A stretch of 64,000 bases of DNA from Stagnihabitans tardus (GCF_009925085.1 NZ_JAABNR010000005.1:124001-188000), one strand, 5' to 3'. Positions 17,079 to 26,705 are shown, counted from the first letter of the stretch. Program-made: numbers and translations. The notes: generated from the sequence alone by a model not told the origin.

Positions 17079-18386
17079 TCAACGCATCGCCCCCTTGGAC
17101 GGGTCGAAGACGAAGAGCATCGACTTCCAGGTCTCATACTTCTCGGGCGGCAGGCCCAGGCCGTTCGTCGCCCCGCGATAGACGGCGCGCTTGGCGGATT
17201 CAAAAGCCTGCTTGGCGGCGGCCTCGGTGCCGCCGCTGAACTCGACCAGCTCGATGGACAGGACCTTTTGCTCCTGGCTCAGCTTGACACGCATGGTGAT
17301 GGTCACGCCGGTCGCCTCGGTCGAAAGCGAGCCGATGTTCCAGAACTGCTCGATGGCGCGGTGCAGGTCGTCGATCTCGCCAGAGGAGAGCGGCGGGCCG
17401 GAGGCTTGGCTTCCCGTGCCGCCCTCTCCTTGCGTCGAGGCCTGGGCCTGGTCAGCGTCCGAGGCGTTGCTTTCGGCGGTCGCAGCGGCAAGGGCTGCGG
17501 CGATGGCGTCTTCCTCGGTCGATTGGTCGGTGGCCGAGGCCGTGTCCTCGGCGCTTTGCGTCGCGCTGTCCGAATTCGAGTCAGTGGCGTTGTCCGAGGA
17601 GGCGGTGGAAGTGTCGGGCGCGGGCTTGGCCTTGCCCAGGTCCTTGGGCTTTGAGGCCGGGCGGGGCGAGGAGGTTGGCGCCAGCGTGGGGGCGTCTTCC
17701 TTGACCGGGTCAGCCTCGGGCGTGACATTGGTCACGGTTTCCTCGGGGGCCTTGGCCTCTTCGGGGGGCTTTTCGGGCGCAGGCGTCGGGGTTTCGACGG
17801 TCGCAGGGGTTGGCTCGGGCGCCTCGCTGGGCGTCTCGGTCGCGGGGGTGGCGGTGTCGGCGATGCGATCCGCCGGGCGGGGCTTCGGCCGCTTTTTCGA
17901 CAGCGGAACCTCGACCGGCTGCGGGACCACGGCGGGCGGAGCCTCGGTCGGCGGAGTCACGGGCTCGGGCGCCGGGGGGGCGACCTCTTCCGGGACAGGC
18001 TCGGGCGTGGGTTCGGGCGCGGGCGTGGGTTCGGGGGCCGGTTCGGGTTCGGGTTGCGGCTTGGGCTGCGGTTTCGGCAGGGGTTTGGGCGCGGGTTCGG
18101 GGGCGGGCTCGGGCGTGGGCTCCGGCGCGGGTTCGGGGGTCGGCTCGGGCGCGGGCGTGGCCTCGGTCTCGGCGGCCTTGGGCTGGGCGGCGGGGGTGGC
18201 CGCCGTCTCCGCCGCATTGGGCGCGGCCGCGTTCATGGCGTCGAACTGCTCGGTCGAGACCAGGGACACCGTGGTCACCGGCACTTCGGGCGTTTCGGTT
18301 TCCCAATGGAACAGGCCCCCGAGCACAGCCCAGAGGACCAGGCCCATATGCCCGATGCCCGAGTAGAGGGTGCCTTTGTTCATCAT
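17079..18386 (-). CDS. tolA: TolA, membrane-anchored energy-transducing protein
   Basis: A protein of about 435 residues with one N-terminal membrane anchor ([14 protein letters not shown]), a very long Pro/Glu/Ala/Thr-rich periplasmic region and a conserved C-terminal domain ([16 protein letters not shown] onward) that contacts TolB/Pal. The Pro-Glu stretch replaces the Ala/Lys helix of enteric TolA, which is usual in this order. ATG at 18386 is chosen; GTG at 18392 (overlapping the tolR stop) and ATG at 18383 are possible. It overlaps or abuts tolR, so it is the third gene of the operon. Confidence 0.88.
   Translation of the reverse strand: MMNKGTLYSGIGHMGLVLWAVLGGLFHWETETPEVPVTTVSLVSTEQFDAMNAAAPNAAETAATPAAQPKAAETEATPAPEPTPEPAPEPTPEPAPEPAPKPLPKPQPKPQPEPEPAPEPTPAPEPTPEPVPEEVAPPAPEPVTPPTEAPPAVVPQPVEVPLSKKRPKPRPADRIADTATPATETPSEAPEPTPATVETPTPAPEKPPEEAKAPEETVTNVTPEADPVKEDAPTLAPTSSPRPASKPKDLGKAKPAPDTSTASSDNATDSNSDSATQSAEDTASATDQSTEEDAIAAALAAATAESNASDADQAQASTQGEGGTGSQASGPPLSSGEIDDLHRAIEQFWNIGSLSTEATGVTITMRVKLSQEQKVLSIELVEFSGGTEAAAKQAFESAKRAVYRGATNGLGLPPEKYETWKSMLFVFDPSKGAMR
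17973..18155 (-). repeat. PEP/PAP low-complexity repeat inside tolA
   Basis: About 60 codons of alternating Pro with Glu, Ala, Thr, Lys or Gln ([11 protein letters not shown]-type). The region is repetitive at the DNA level (GGTTCGGG and GGGCGTGG variants). It probably forms an extended rod across the periplasm and may vary in length between strains. Confidence 0.7.
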
Positions 18387-18388
18387 CC

Positions 18389-18880
18389 TCACGGCGCCTG
18401 GTCGTTTGCGCCCGCTTCTGCGCCCATGCTGGGCCCGCCGGGGTCGGTCACAAGCCCGATGTCATTGAACCCGCCCGCATTCAGCGCGCCCATGAGCTGG
18501 GCCACCATGGCATAGGGCACGGCCCCATCGGCCCGGACGAAGACCTTCTTCGAGGTCCGCTCGGCCGCCACGGCGGAGAGCTTGGGGATCAGGTCGGCCT
18601 CGGCCATCTCGGTCGAATTGAGCAGGATCAGCCCATCGGCGGTCAGCGTGATGGTCAGCGGCTCTTCCTGTTCGGTGGGCAGGGCATTGGCGGCGGTTTC
18701 CGGCAGCTTGATCGGCACGCCCACGGTCAGCATGGGGGCGGCGACCATGAAGATGATCAGAAGCACCAGCATGACGTCGACAAAGGGCGTGACGTTGATT
18801 TCCGACATGGCGGCGGAATGGCCGCGACGCCGTCCGCGCCGCCCGCCTCCGCCCGATTTCTTGACGACACCGGCCCCCAT
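18389..18880 (-). CDS. tolR: TolR, ExbD-family proton-channel subunit
   Basis: A 163-residue ExbD/TolR protein. A short basic cytoplasmic N-terminus precedes the SEINVTPFVDVMLVLLIIFM helix; the proton-pathway aspartate is in VTPFVDVMLVL. A periplasmic domain follows. It forms the TolQ-TolR motor that energises TolA. Its ATG is one base after the tolQ stop, and its own stop overlaps the tolA start region. Confidence 0.95.
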   Translation of the reverse strand: MGAGVVKKSGGGGRRGRRRGHSAAMSEINVTPFVDVMLVLLIIFMVAAPMLTVGVPIKLPETAANALPTEQEEPLTITLTADGLILLNSTEMAEADLIPKLSAVAAERTSKKVFVRADGAVPYAMVAQLMGALNAGGFNDIGLVTDPGGPSMGAEAGANDQAP

Positions 18881-18881
18881 G

Positions 18882-19628
18882 TCAGGCGTCCAGCTGGCGC
18901 GAGAGGATGGTGGCGAATTCGTCGGCAAAGGCCTCGTAGCCGCCAAGGATACGCTCGGAATCCGCGTTCAGCTTGTTATAGGCGACAACCGCCGGGATGG
19001 CCGCGATGAGGCCGATGCCGGTGGCCAGAAGCGCCTCGGCGATGCCCGGGGCCACGACGGCCAGCGAGGTGTTCTGGCTGATGGCGATTTGCTCGAACGA
19101 GTGCTTGATCCCCCAGATCGTGCCGAAAAGCCCGATGAAGGGCGCGGTCGAGCCGGTGGTGGCGAGGAAGGACAGGCCCTTGTTCAAGACCTCGGCCTCG
19201 CGGTTGATGGCGACATCCATGGCGCGGTCGATGCGGGCCTGGGCGCCGGCGATCAGCCCGCCGTCCTGGCGATGCGAGCGGCGCCATTCCAGCATGCCGG
19301 CGGCGAAGATCTTCTCGGATGCGCCCTCTGGGGTCGGCCCGATGGTCTCATAAAGCTCGTCCAGCGGTTCGCCCGACCAGAAGGCGCGGTCGAAGATCGC
19401 GGCCTCTTTGCGCGAGGCGCGGAAGAGGATGCCCTTCTGGATGATGATCGACCAGGACCAGAAGGACATGAGCACGAGCCCCAGCATGACCAGCTGGACC
19501 ACGACGGTCGCGCGCATGAAGAGCGAGACGAGGGAGAAATCGGGAGCCTCGGCGGGGGCGGCAGCTGCAGCGACGGTGGTCGCAACGTCGGTCGCATCCT
19601 GCGCGAGGGCAAGGAAGGTCTGAAACAT
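18882..19628 (-). CDS. tolQ: TolQ, MotA/TolQ/ExbB-family channel subunit
   Basis: A 248-residue inner-membrane protein with three helices: residues about 35-55 ([18 protein letters not shown]), about 150-175 ([18 protein letters not shown]) and about 185-210 ([20 protein letters not shown]). The conserved [14 protein letters not shown] motif is intact. ATG at 19628 gives [10 protein letters not shown]; the upstream frame is not conserved. It is the first gene of tolQRAB-pal-cpoB. The usual upstream ybgC is instead at 33.7 kb. Confidence 0.95.
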   Translation of the reverse strand: MFQTFLALAQDATDVATTVAAAAAPAEAPDFSLVSLFMRATVVVQLVMLGLVLMSFWSWSIIIQKGILFRASRKEAAIFDRAFWSGEPLDELYETIGPTPEGASEKIFAAGMLEWRRSHRQDGGLIAGAQARIDRAMDVAINREAEVLNKGLSFLATTGSTAPFIGLFGTIWGIKHSFEQIAISQNTSLAVVAPGIAEALLATGIGLIAAIPAVVAYNKLNADSERILGGYEAFADEFATILSRQLDA

Positions 19629-19947
19629 GGGGCCTGCTCGTGCGTTATCGGGGTCTTTTGCCCCTGTTGACCTGATTCTACACGGATTCAAGGGGAAATG
19701 CCAACAGTCCTGCTGTGGGCGGCCGATTGTCGCCGGAATGGGCGGCGGGGGCGGGGTTTTGGCTGGGCGTGGGCTGCCCCCGGGGTGAAGCAGAAGAGAG
19801 GGGGCGCTGCCCCCTCGGGCCATTCGGCCCTCACCCCCGGGATATTTGCGTCAATGTGAAAGGGGAAGGGGCGGCGGGGTGGGCTGATGGGCTTGGGGGC
19901 GTCAGTATGAGGGGGGCACCGGGGCCCAGGGGATGGGCGTTGGGGGT
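19629..19947. other. tolQ upstream region with dispersed element
   Basis: A 319-base gene-free stretch. It should hold the tol promoter: the part next to tolQ (19660-19700, TTGACCTGATTCTACACGG) is AT-richer and contains a TTGACC that could be a -35 on the plus strand. The rest is G-rich, with one dispersed element at 19798-19862. Confidence 0.5.
19798..19862 (+). repeat. Dispersed hairpin + GATATTTGCG element, copy 5
   Basis: Hairpin GAGGGGGC-GCT-GCCCCCTC (19798-19816), hairpin GGGCC-ATTC-GGCCC (19817-19830), then GGGATATTTGCG and TCAATGTGAAAG (19839-19862). It is almost base-for-base identical to the copy at 33.4 kb. Confidence 0.85.
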
Positions 19948-20448
19948 TCAGTTTTCGGGGCGGAGGGCTTGGTACCAGACTTCGCCGGCCTCGGTGCCGG
20001 GGAAGGGGGTGGGCCAGGCGGGGAAAGTGGTGCGCAGATGGGTCATCCCGATCTTCTCCATCACGCGGCGGGAGGCCAGGTTGACGGTGAGGGTCGAGGC
20101 GGTGATGGCCCTGTGGCCTTGGGAAAAGCCCCAGTCCATCAGGGCCCGGGCGCCCTCGGCGGCGAGGCCCTGGCCCCAATGGGCGCGAGCGAGGCGGTAG
20201 CCCATTTCGGCGGAGCCGTCCTCTTCGGGCCAGAGGCCGAACCAGCCCACGAAGCTGCCGTCATGGAGGCGGGCGGTCCAGACCTCGGGCTCGGTGCCCT
20301 GGGGTTGGGCCCAGGTGCCGTCGGAGGGTTGGCCGGTTTGGCCTCCGGTCAGGAAGCGCATGACCTCTGGGTCCGCCTCCAGCGCGCGGAAGTCGGGCGC
20401 GTCGGAGGGGCGGGATTGGGAGAGGGTCAGGCGGGGGAGGTGGATCAT
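19948..20448 (-). CDS. GNAT family N-acetyltransferase (RimJ/RimL-like)
   Basis: A protein of about 166 residues. The RLTLSQSRPSDAPDFRAL opening, EMGYRLARAHWGQGLAAEGARAL (split as EMGYRLARAHW and GQGLAAEGARAL; acetyl-CoA pyrophosphate loop) and NLASRRVMEKIGM are classical RimJ/RimL acetyltransferase signatures. The substrate is unknown. No ribosome site decides between ATG at 20448 and 20478; the shorter form matches the usual N-terminus. It is an isolated gene between the tol operon and the aromatic-catabolism operon. Confidence 0.8.
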   Translation of the reverse strand: MIHLPRLTLSQSRPSDAPDFRALEADPEVMRFLTGGQTGQPSDGTWAQPQGTEPEVWTARLHDGSFVGWFGLWPEEDGSAEMGYRLARAHWGQGLAAEGARALMDWGFSQGHRAITASTLTVNLASRRVMEKIGMTHLRTTFPAWPTPFPGTEAGEVWYQALRPEN

Positions 20449-20756
20449 CGGGCCGCGGTCGGTTGGGGTTGCGGCCATGAGGGCATGGGATGGGGGGAGA
20501 GGCAAGGGGGGCGTCCCTGGGGGGGCGATGGCGCGGTGAAGGCTGGCGGGCCCGCAAGGCGCGAAAACGGGGACTTGGAGGCAGCAGGGCGGAGTCTGCT
20601 GATCCGGTGGAAGGCTGGAGAGAAGGGCTGGGGGGAGGAGGTGCCCCCGGGTCTTGAGCCAGCCGTAGGTGAGAGGAGTGCAGGATGAGCAGGCGCTGGG
20701 GTCCAGGCCGCCAGCCGGGGCGGGGCGGTTGGGGGGGCGGTGGCCCCCCCGATGTT
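20449..20756. other. Gene-free G-rich stretch
   Basis: About 308 bases between the GNAT start and the end of the catabolic operon. Apart from the hairpin at 20731-20750 I see no gene, repeat or motif. Confidence 0.5.
20731..20750 (-). terminator. Hairpin downstream of catabolic operon
   Basis: GGGGGGGC-GGTG-GCCCCCCC, an 8-bp GC stem 6 bases past the last stop of the hydroxyquinol operon. It has no U tract. A likely terminator. Confidence 0.55.
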
Positions 20757-21617
20757 TCAGGGCTTCTGGCGCGACAGGACGAAGTCGAACTCCAGGTCGA
20801 GGAATTGGCCCTCGAAGCCGGAAGCCGGGTCGGTCGTGGGGCGGAACTTGGCCATCAGGCTCTCCTTCACGCCGAAGACCGCGTCGGAGCGGATATAGGG
20901 GTCGTCGGGGTCGAAGATATGGGTCACCAGGCGGTCGAAGCCCGGGGCCTCGACGATGTAATGCAGATGGGCGGGGCGGTAGGGGTGGCGGCCGAGGGCG
21001 GCCAGAAGCTTGCCCACCGGGCCGTCGTCGGGGATCGGGTAGAACTTGGGCTTCACGCCGCGGAAGTGATAGGCGCCGTCCGCCCCGGTGCGGAAGACGC
21101 CGCGCAGGTTGAAATCGGGCTGGATGCCCTTTTGCTGGACGTCGTAAAAGCCCTCGTCATTGGCCTGCCAGACGTCGATCTTGGCCCCCGGGATCGGGTT
21201 CCCCTCGGTGTCGAGAATGCGGCCATGGACGCGCATGGGCTCTCCCTTTTGGTCGAGGCAGATATTGGCGCCCATCGGCAGTTCCGGCGCATCGGCGACG
21301 TGGAAGGGGCCGAGCACCGTGCTTTCGGACGCGCCCGAGGGTTTGCGGTTGTTGATCGCATCGACCAGCATCGAGACGCCCAGCACATCCGACAAGAGGA
21401 TGAACTCTTGCCGCCAATCGGTGCAGGTATGGCCCGTCGCGGTCAGGAACTGGATGGCCTGGAACCATTCGGCCTCGGTCGGCTCGATCTCTTTGACGGC
21501 CTCGTGGAGCTTGCGGGTGATGACCGCCATGACCTGCGCCAGGCGGGCGTCCTGGGCCTTGTTGCGGCTGATGACGACCTCGGCCGAGTTCGCTTCGGTG
21601 AAGAACCCCTGTTCCAT
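20757..21617 (-). CDS. Intradiol ring-cleavage dioxygenase 1 (hydroxyquinol 1,2-dioxygenase type)
   Basis: A 286-residue non-heme Fe(III) dioxygenase. The N-terminal linker domain contains GHTCTDWRQEFILLSDVLGVS, split as GHTCTDWRQEF and ILLSDVLGVS. Iron ligands are Tyr158 (GFYDV), Tyr193 (FYPIP), His217 and His219 (RPAHLHY), with the spacing seen in catechol/hydroxyquinol dioxygenases. The sequence type and operon (phenol hydroxylase, maleylacetate reductase) indicate cleavage of hydroxyquinol to maleylacetate rather than catechol to muconate; chlorocatechol cannot be excluded. It is the last gene, two bases after the hydroxylase. A second paralogue is the first gene of the same operon. Confidence 0.88.
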   Translation of the reverse strand: MEQGFFTEANSAEVVISRNKAQDARLAQVMAVITRKLHEAVKEIEPTEAEWFQAIQFLTATGHTCTDWRQEFILLSDVLGVSMLVDAINNRKPSGASESTVLGPFHVADAPELPMGANICLDQKGEPMRVHGRILDTEGNPIPGAKIDVWQANDEGFYDVQQKGIQPDFNLRGVFRTGADGAYHFRGVKPKFYPIPDDGPVGKLLAALGRHPYRPAHLHYIVEAPGFDRLVTHIFDPDDPYIRSDAVFGVKESLMAKFRPTTDPASGFEGQFLDLEFDFVLSRQKP

Positions 21618-21619
21618 GG

Positions 21620-23365
21620 TCAGAGCCCCAGGATGGCGTGCAGGACGCGGGAGAGGTCGGCCTTGGGGTCGGCAGTGAGGCCGGGGCTGCGCCAGGCGAC
21701 GTGCTGGTCGGGGCGGACGAGCAGGCAGCCGGCATCCGTGATCTCCCGCGCGCGGGCCCAGTCGCCGCTGTGGTCCTCGATGGCGCAGCGCGGGCCGATC
21801 TTGACCACGCGGATCGGCAGGGAGAGGGCTTCGGCGGCCTCGGCCCAGGCCTCGCCGCCGATGCCTGTGATCAGGGTGAACTGGCCCTTGCCGGTCAGGT
21901 CCAGCGTCGAATGTTTGCCCCCCTTGCGGTCAAAGACCCAGACATGGGGGAGGCGCGCGCCGGGGAAGGTCGTGGGCTGGTAATGCAGCTCCATGTCGGC
22001 CAGCGGTGCGGGGGGCGTTTGGCCATCGGTCACCACGGCGCCCGAGGCATAGCGCTGGTTCATCTCCACCCCGTGGCAGTCGAATTCATAGGCCTTGAAG
22101 GCGATGGCCTTGCGCAGGGCCTCGCGCTGGGCCTCTCCGGCCGGGGTGGCGTCGCAGCGGGCGGCCATGGACCGCGCGATCTTGTCGTGATCGACGCCGC
22201 CATCCATGCCGAGCGCCTCGAAGATCGGGCCGAATTCGGCGATGGACTGGTTGGCGCGGGTGACGATCTGGCGGGCGATGGGGGCACGCTCCGCTCTGTA
22301 GCTTTCAAGCAGCGCCGGGCCCGCCTGGCCCTTGACCACGGCGGCGAGCTTCCAGGCCAGGTTATAGCCGTCCTGGATCGAGGTGTTCGACCCCAGCCCG
22401 TTCGAGGGCGGATGGCGGTGCGCGGCGTCTCCCATGATGAAGACCCGGCCCTTTTGCATATGAGTGGCGAAGCAGTTGTTCACCGTCCAGGTGTTGGCCG
22501 AGATCAGGTCGATCTCCAGCTCGGGGTCGCCGATCAGCTGGCGGGCGACCTGGGTGGCCATGGCCTCATCGACCACCGGGGCGGGTTGGGTGATGTCATA
22601 GCCCCAGACGATCAGCCACTCGTTCCAGGGCCGGACCATCCGCACCAGGCCCATGCCGATGCCGCCCACATCGGCTCCGGGCTGCATGACCCAATACAGA
22701 ACCGAGGGCCGATGGGCGACATGGCGCGAGAGGTCGGCCTTGAAGAGGATGTTCATCGAGCCGCCGACGCCCATCTTTCCCTCAAACGGCAGGCCGAGGT
22801 GTTCGGCCACGAGGGAGTTGCCGCCATCGGCCCCCACAAGATACTTGGACCGCACGGTGAAGGTCTGGCCCGAGAGCCTGTCGCGGCAGGTCGTCGTCAC
22901 GCCCTCCGCATCCTGCTCATGGCTGACATATTCGACGCTCATCCGCGCCTCGGCCCCCCGGGCGCAGGCGGTCTTGAAGAGGATCGGCTCCATGAAGGTC
23001 TGGGGCAGGTCGTTCATCTCGCAGGGCGAGGACATGAGGTGTTCGGCCTTCGACAGGGGCGAGGTGCCCCAGCTTTTCATCCGGCCCAGTTCCTCGCCGG
23101 TCAGGCTTTCGCAGAAGACATTCTCGCCCATCAGCGCCTGGGGGGTGGCATGCATCATCGCCTCGGCCTCGACCTCGGGGCCAAGGTCGCGCAGGACCTC
23201 CATCGTGCGCTGGTTGGTGATATGGGCGCGCGGCGTGTTCGACAGCCAGCGGTAGCGGTTCACCACCATGACCTTGACGCCATAGCTGGCCAAAAGCGCC
23301 GAAGTGGCCGAGCCCGCAGGCCCGGTGCCGATCACCAGCACATCCGTCGAGAAATCCGCCATCAT
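21620..23365 (-). CDS. FAD-dependent aromatic hydroxylase (TfdB/phenol 2-monooxygenase-like)
   Basis: A 581-residue class A flavoprotein monooxygenase. The FAD Rossmann motif is GTGPAGSA (residues 13-20). PRAHITNQRTMEVLRDLG and the second FAD motif FIMGDAAHRHPPSNGLGSN closely resemble 2,4-dichlorophenol 6-monooxygenase TfdB. A C-terminal thioredoxin-like domain (PGARLPHVWV onward) is present. In this operon the likely job is ortho-hydroxylation of a dihydroxylated aromatic such as resorcinol to hydroxyquinol; the substrate is inferred. Its ATG overlaps the stop of the permease gene (ATGA), with GGGAGGA upstream. Confidence 0.9.
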   Translation of the reverse strand: MMADFSTDVLVIGTGPAGSATSALLASYGVKVMVVNRYRWLSNTPRAHITNQRTMEVLRDLGPEVEAEAMMHATPQALMGENVFCESLTGEELGRMKSWGTSPLSKAEHLMSSPCEMNDLPQTFMEPILFKTACARGAEARMSVEYVSHEQDAEGVTTTCRDRLSGQTFTVRSKYLVGADGGNSLVAEHLGLPFEGKMGVGGSMNILFKADLSRHVAHRPSVLYWVMQPGADVGGIGMGLVRMVRPWNEWLIVWGYDITQPAPVVDEAMATQVARQLIGDPELEIDLISANTWTVNNCFATHMQKGRVFIMGDAAHRHPPSNGLGSNTSIQDGYNLAWKLAAVVKGQAGPALLESYRAERAPIARQIVTRANQSIAEFGPIFEALGMDGGVDHDKIARSMAARCDATPAGEAQREALRKAIAFKAYEFDCHGVEMNQRYASGAVVTDGQTPPAPLADMELHYQPTTFPGARLPHVWVFDRKGGKHSTLDLTGKGQFTLITGIGGEAWAEAAEALSLPIRVVKIGPRCAIEDHSGDWARAREITDAGCLLVRPDQHVAWRSPGLTADPKADLSRVLHAILGL

Positions 23366-24408
23366 TTTCCTCCCTCAAGGTCAATCCGTTCCAGCCTGCG
23401 CCGGACGGGAAACAGGTGCAGCCCGGTCCGGTCGGACAGAAGGCCCCAAAGCCCGCGTGGGGCAAACAGCATGACGACCACGGCGATCAGCCCCAGCGTC
23501 AGAAGATACCAGGCGCCGTAATCGGCCAAGGCCTGTTGCAGCGCGTAGAAGACGATGACGCCGAGGATCGGGCCCTCCAGCCTTCCGATCCCGCCGATCA
23601 CCACGATGAAGATGACATAGGCCGTCCAGTTGGTGACGCTGAAGGCGGCATCCGGGGAGATGCGGGCGGTCTGGACATAGATCAGCGCTCCGGTCAGGCC
23701 GGTGACGAAGGCGGCGATCAGGAAGACGGCCCATTTGATGCGGGTCGTGTCGATGCCCACGGACTTTGCGGCCTCGGTGTTGTCGCGGACGGCGGCGAGC
23801 GCGAGGCCCAGGCGGTTGCGCAGAAGGGCGTAGATGGCCGCGATGGTCAGGACGGCGAGGGCCAAGGCCAGCCAATAGGCGAGCACATCGCGGGCAGCGG
23901 CCTCGCGCAGGCCGAAGAGCACGCGGATGGGTTCGACGCCGAGGATGTCGGAGGTGGCCTCGCGGGGGAGGGAGGTGCCGGTGCCTCCGCCCAGGGTCTT
24001 CCATTGGGCGATCAGCAGGCGGGTGACCTCGGCCACGACCCAGGTGCCGATGGCGAAATAGGCGCCTTGCAGGCGGAAGGCGAAGAAGGCGGTGGGGATG
24101 GAGAGCGCCAGGGCCGCGAGGCCGCCCAGCGGGATGGCGAGGATGGGGTCGAGGCCCATCAGGATCACCCCCGCGAACATCGCATAGGCGCCGAGGCCGA
24201 CGAAGGCTTGCTGGCCGACGGAGACGAGGCCTCCGTAGCCCGCGAGCAGGTTCCAGAGTTGGGCCAGGGTGAGGAGGGTCAGGATGGTAAACAGGTCCTG
24301 GATCACCGCGCGCGAGGCGAAGGCGGGCAGGGCCAGGGCCAGCGCGACCAGGGCGAGGGCGGAAAGGCCAGCGATGCGGCCGGTGCGGGTGGAGGTGGTG
24401 ACGCGCAT
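23362..24408 (-). CDS. ABC transporter permease, LivM type
   Basis: A 348-residue inner-membrane permease with about ten hydrophobic segments (ALALVALALALPAFA, AIPLGGLAALALSIPTAFF and others). The conserved YGGLVSVGQQAFVGLGAY and AVRDNTEAAKSVGID motifs identify the LivM half of a branched-chain amino acid type (HAAT) importer. It overlaps livH by three bases and the hydroxylase start by four, so it lies inside the catabolic operon and probably imports an aromatic acid or phenol rather than leucine. Confidence 0.9.
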   Translation of the reverse strand: MRVTTSTRTGRIAGLSALALVALALALPAFASRAVIQDLFTILTLLTLAQLWNLLAGYGGLVSVGQQAFVGLGAYAMFAGVILMGLDPILAIPLGGLAALALSIPTAFFAFRLQGAYFAIGTWVVAEVTRLLIAQWKTLGGGTGTSLPREATSDILGVEPIRVLFGLREAAARDVLAYWLALALAVLTIAAIYALLRNRLGLALAAVRDNTEAAKSVGIDTTRIKWAVFLIAAFVTGLTGALIYVQTARISPDAAFSVTNWTAYVIFIVVIGGIGRLEGPILGVIVFYALQQALADYGAWYLLTLGLIAVVVMLFAPRGLWGLLSDRTGLHLFPVRRRLERIDLEGGK

Positions 24409-25271
24409 CAGTCCACCGCCCTTGGGAAGAGCCCGCGCGGGCGCAGGAGCAGCACGACGAGGAAGGCCAGGTGACCCGCCAGGATCTGCCATTCCGGGTT
24501 GATCGCCGCGCCGAAGGTTTGGGCGACGCCGATGATGACGCCTCCGGCCAGCGTGCCCCAAAGGCTGCCGAGGCCGCCGATGATCACGGCCTCGAAGGCA
24601 TAGATCAGGCGGGCCGGGCCGATGGAGGGGTCGAAGTTCGAGCGCATGCCGAGGTAAAGCGCGGCGATGGTGACGACGACCATGGCAAGGCCGGTGGCCA
24701 GCGCAAAGACCCCTTTCGGCGCGATGCCCATGAGGCTGGCGGTCACCGGATCATCCGAGGTGGCGCGGAAGGCGCGGCCAAGCGCGGTGCGGTAGAAGAT
24801 CTGGTTCAGCCCGACGATCACCGCAATCGCGGTGGCAAAGGTCAAAAGCGGCATCCAGCCGACGGTCACCAGGCCCAGGTCGACCGAGGCGCTCTCCAAA
24901 GGTCCGGCGGCCAGGCGCTGGCTGTCGGCGGAGAAGCCCTGCAGGAGGCCGTTTTGCAGGGCGACCGAGAGGCCGAAGGTCACGAGGAGCGGCGGCAGGA
25001 TGTCCTTGCCCAGGACCCGGTTCAGGACAAAGCGTTGCAGCGCCCAGCCGAGGGCGAACATCACGGGGGCGGCGATGAGGGCGGCCAGGAAAGGATGCAG
25101 GCCCAGCGTCTGGGTGATGAGCAATATGGCGAAGGCGGCGAAGACGATCATGTCGCCATGTGCGAGGTTCACCAGCCGCATGATGCCGAAGACGAGGCTG
25201 AGGCCAGCGGCGAAGAGCGCGTAAAGCCCACCGAGGAGGATGCCTTGCACGAGCGTATCGAGCCAGATCAT
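24408..25271 (-). CDS. ABC transporter permease, LivH type
   Basis: A 287-residue permease. GILLGGLYALFAAGLSLVFG and NLAHGDMIVFAAF are LivH hallmarks, and FRATSDDPVTASLMGI is the cytoplasmic EAA-like loop. Around eight membrane segments. ATG at 25271 (MIWLDTLVQG) overlaps the stop of the preceding ATPase gene (ATGA). It pairs with the LivM-type permease encoded next. Confidence 0.92.
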   Translation of the reverse strand: MIWLDTLVQGILLGGLYALFAAGLSLVFGIMRLVNLAHGDMIVFAAFAILLITQTLGLHPFLAALIAAPVMFALGWALQRFVLNRVLGKDILPPLLVTFGLSVALQNGLLQGFSADSQRLAAGPLESASVDLGLVTVGWMPLLTFATAIAVIVGLNQIFYRTALGRAFRATSDDPVTASLMGIAPKGVFALATGLAMVVVTIAALYLGMRSNFDPSIGPARLIYAFEAVIIGGLGSLWGTLAGGVIIGVAQTFGAAINPEWQILAGHLAFLVVLLLRPRGLFPRAVD

Positions 25272-25972
25272 GCGGCACCTCCGAAATAGGCCTGGTGGAT
25301 CTCGGCGCGGGTGACGCCTTGCGCCGGGGCGGTCAGGGTCACGCGGCCCTCCATCATGCAATAGACCCGGTCGGCGACGGAAAGCGCCCGGGCGATGTCT
25401 TGTTCGACCACGATCACCGCCGTGCCGGTGGACTTGATCGCGGGCAGGGCGGCGTAGATGTCGCGGATCACCACGGGGGCGAGGCCGAGGCTGATCTCGT
25501 CACACAGAAGCACCTCGGGGTTGGACATCAGGGCGCGGCCGATGGCGACCATCTGCTGCTGGCCTCCGGACAGCGAGGTGCCCGGCGCCAGGCGCTTGGC
25601 CTGCAGGATCGGGAAGAGGTCGTAGATCGCGGCCAGCGACCAGGGGCCGGGGGCGCGGCGGACCTGGCCGCCGATCAGCAGGTTCTCCTCGACGGAAAGC
25701 GAGGGGAAGAGCTTGCGGCCCTCGGGCACCATGGCGATACCGCGCCGCATGACGATCTCGGGCGGCAGGGCGCCGATGGGCTCTCCCCGGTGCAGGACCA
25801 TGTCGGGGGCGTTGCGCAGGACACCGGTGATGGAGCGCAGAAGGGTGGATTTCCCCGCGCCATTGGCACCGATGATGGCGACGGTTTCCCCTGCCGCCAG
25901 GGTGATATCGACGCCGAAAAGGGCGCGGAACTGGCCGTAAGCGGCGGTGAGGGCGCGGGTTTCCAGGATCAT
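25268..25972 (-). CDS. ABC transporter ATPase, LivF type
   Basis: A 234-residue nucleotide-binding subunit. Walker A is GANGAGKST, the signature is LSGGQQQM, Walker B is VLLCDEISLGLAP and the H-loop region is VIVVEQDI. Length and EGRKLFPSLSVEENL identify the shorter LivF-type ATPase. ATG at 25972 overlaps the livG-type stop (ATGA). It works as a heterodimer with the LivG-type subunit. Confidence 0.93.
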   Translation of the reverse strand: MILETRALTAAYGQFRALFGVDITLAAGETVAIIGANGAGKSTLLRSITGVLRNAPDMVLHRGEPIGALPPEIVMRRGIAMVPEGRKLFPSLSVEENLLIGGQVRRAPGPWSLAAIYDLFPILQAKRLAPGTSLSGGQQQMVAIGRALMSNPEVLLCDEISLGLAPVVIRDIYAALPAIKSTGTAVIVVEQDIARALSVADRVYCMMEGRVTLTAPAQGVTRAEIHQAYFGGAA

Positions 25973-26688
25973 CACGCCTCCATCCCCAGGTAGATCTCGC
26001 GGACCTCTTTCGAGGCCATGATCTCGGTGGGCGCGCCGAGGGCGATGACCTTGCCGAAATCCAGGACCAGGAGCCGTTCGACGACAGCGGTCAGGGCATG
26101 GAGGACATGTTCGATCCAGATGATCGTCATGCCCCTCGCATGGAGCCCCTTGATCGTGGCGACCAGGGCCTGGCACTCGCCCTCGGTCAGGCCCCCCGCG
26201 ATTTCATCCAGCAGCAGGAGCTTCGGCCCGGTCGCCATGGCGCGGGCGAGCTCCAGCCTTTTGCGGTCCAGCAAAGACAGGGCGCCAGCTTGCGTGTTGG
26301 CCAGGCGCAGAAGTTCGGTGTCGCGCAGGATCGCGATGCAGTCCTCGGTCACGGCGGCTTCGGACCTGCCCTGGCCGAAGCTGGCGGCCACGGCGAGGTT
26401 CTCATAGACGGTCAGGCCCTCGAAGGGCTGGGGGATCTGGAAGCTGCGGCCCACGCCCATACGCACCCGCGCCATGGCGGGGCGCTGGGTGACGTCCTGG
26501 CCGAGGAAGGTGATGCGCCCGGAGTTGGGCGCGATATTCCCGGTGATCAGGTTGAAGAGCGTCGATTTCCCGGCGCCATTCGGCCCGATGATCCCCAGGG
26601 CCTGACCCTGGGGCACGGAAAAGCTGACCCCATCGGCGACCTTGAGGGCGCCGAAGCTTTTCGTCACATCCGTAAGGGTCAGGATCAT
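25972..26688 (-). CDS. ABC transporter ATPase, LivG type
   Basis: A 238-residue nucleotide-binding subunit. Walker A GPNGAGKST, the LivG-specific QIPQPFEGLTVYENLAV segment (split as QIPQPFEG and LTVYENLAV), signature-region LSLLDRKRLELARA and Walker B LLLLDEIAGGLTEGE. The classical LSGGQ is replaced by LSLLDRK, which is common in LivG subunits. It lies 45 bases downstream of the binding-protein gene across a hairpin. Confidence 0.93.
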   Translation of the reverse strand: MILTLTDVTKSFGALKVADGVSFSVPQGQALGIIGPNGAGKSTLFNLITGNIAPNSGRITFLGQDVTQRPAMARVRMGVGRSFQIPQPFEGLTVYENLAVAASFGQGRSEAAVTEDCIAILRDTELLRLANTQAGALSLLDRKRLELARAMATGPKLLLLDEIAGGLTEGECQALVATIKGLHARGMTIIWIEHVLHALTAVVERLLVLDFGKVIALGAPTEIMASKEVREIYLGMEA

Positions 26689-26705
26689 TCGGGGTCTCCA
26701 TGGAT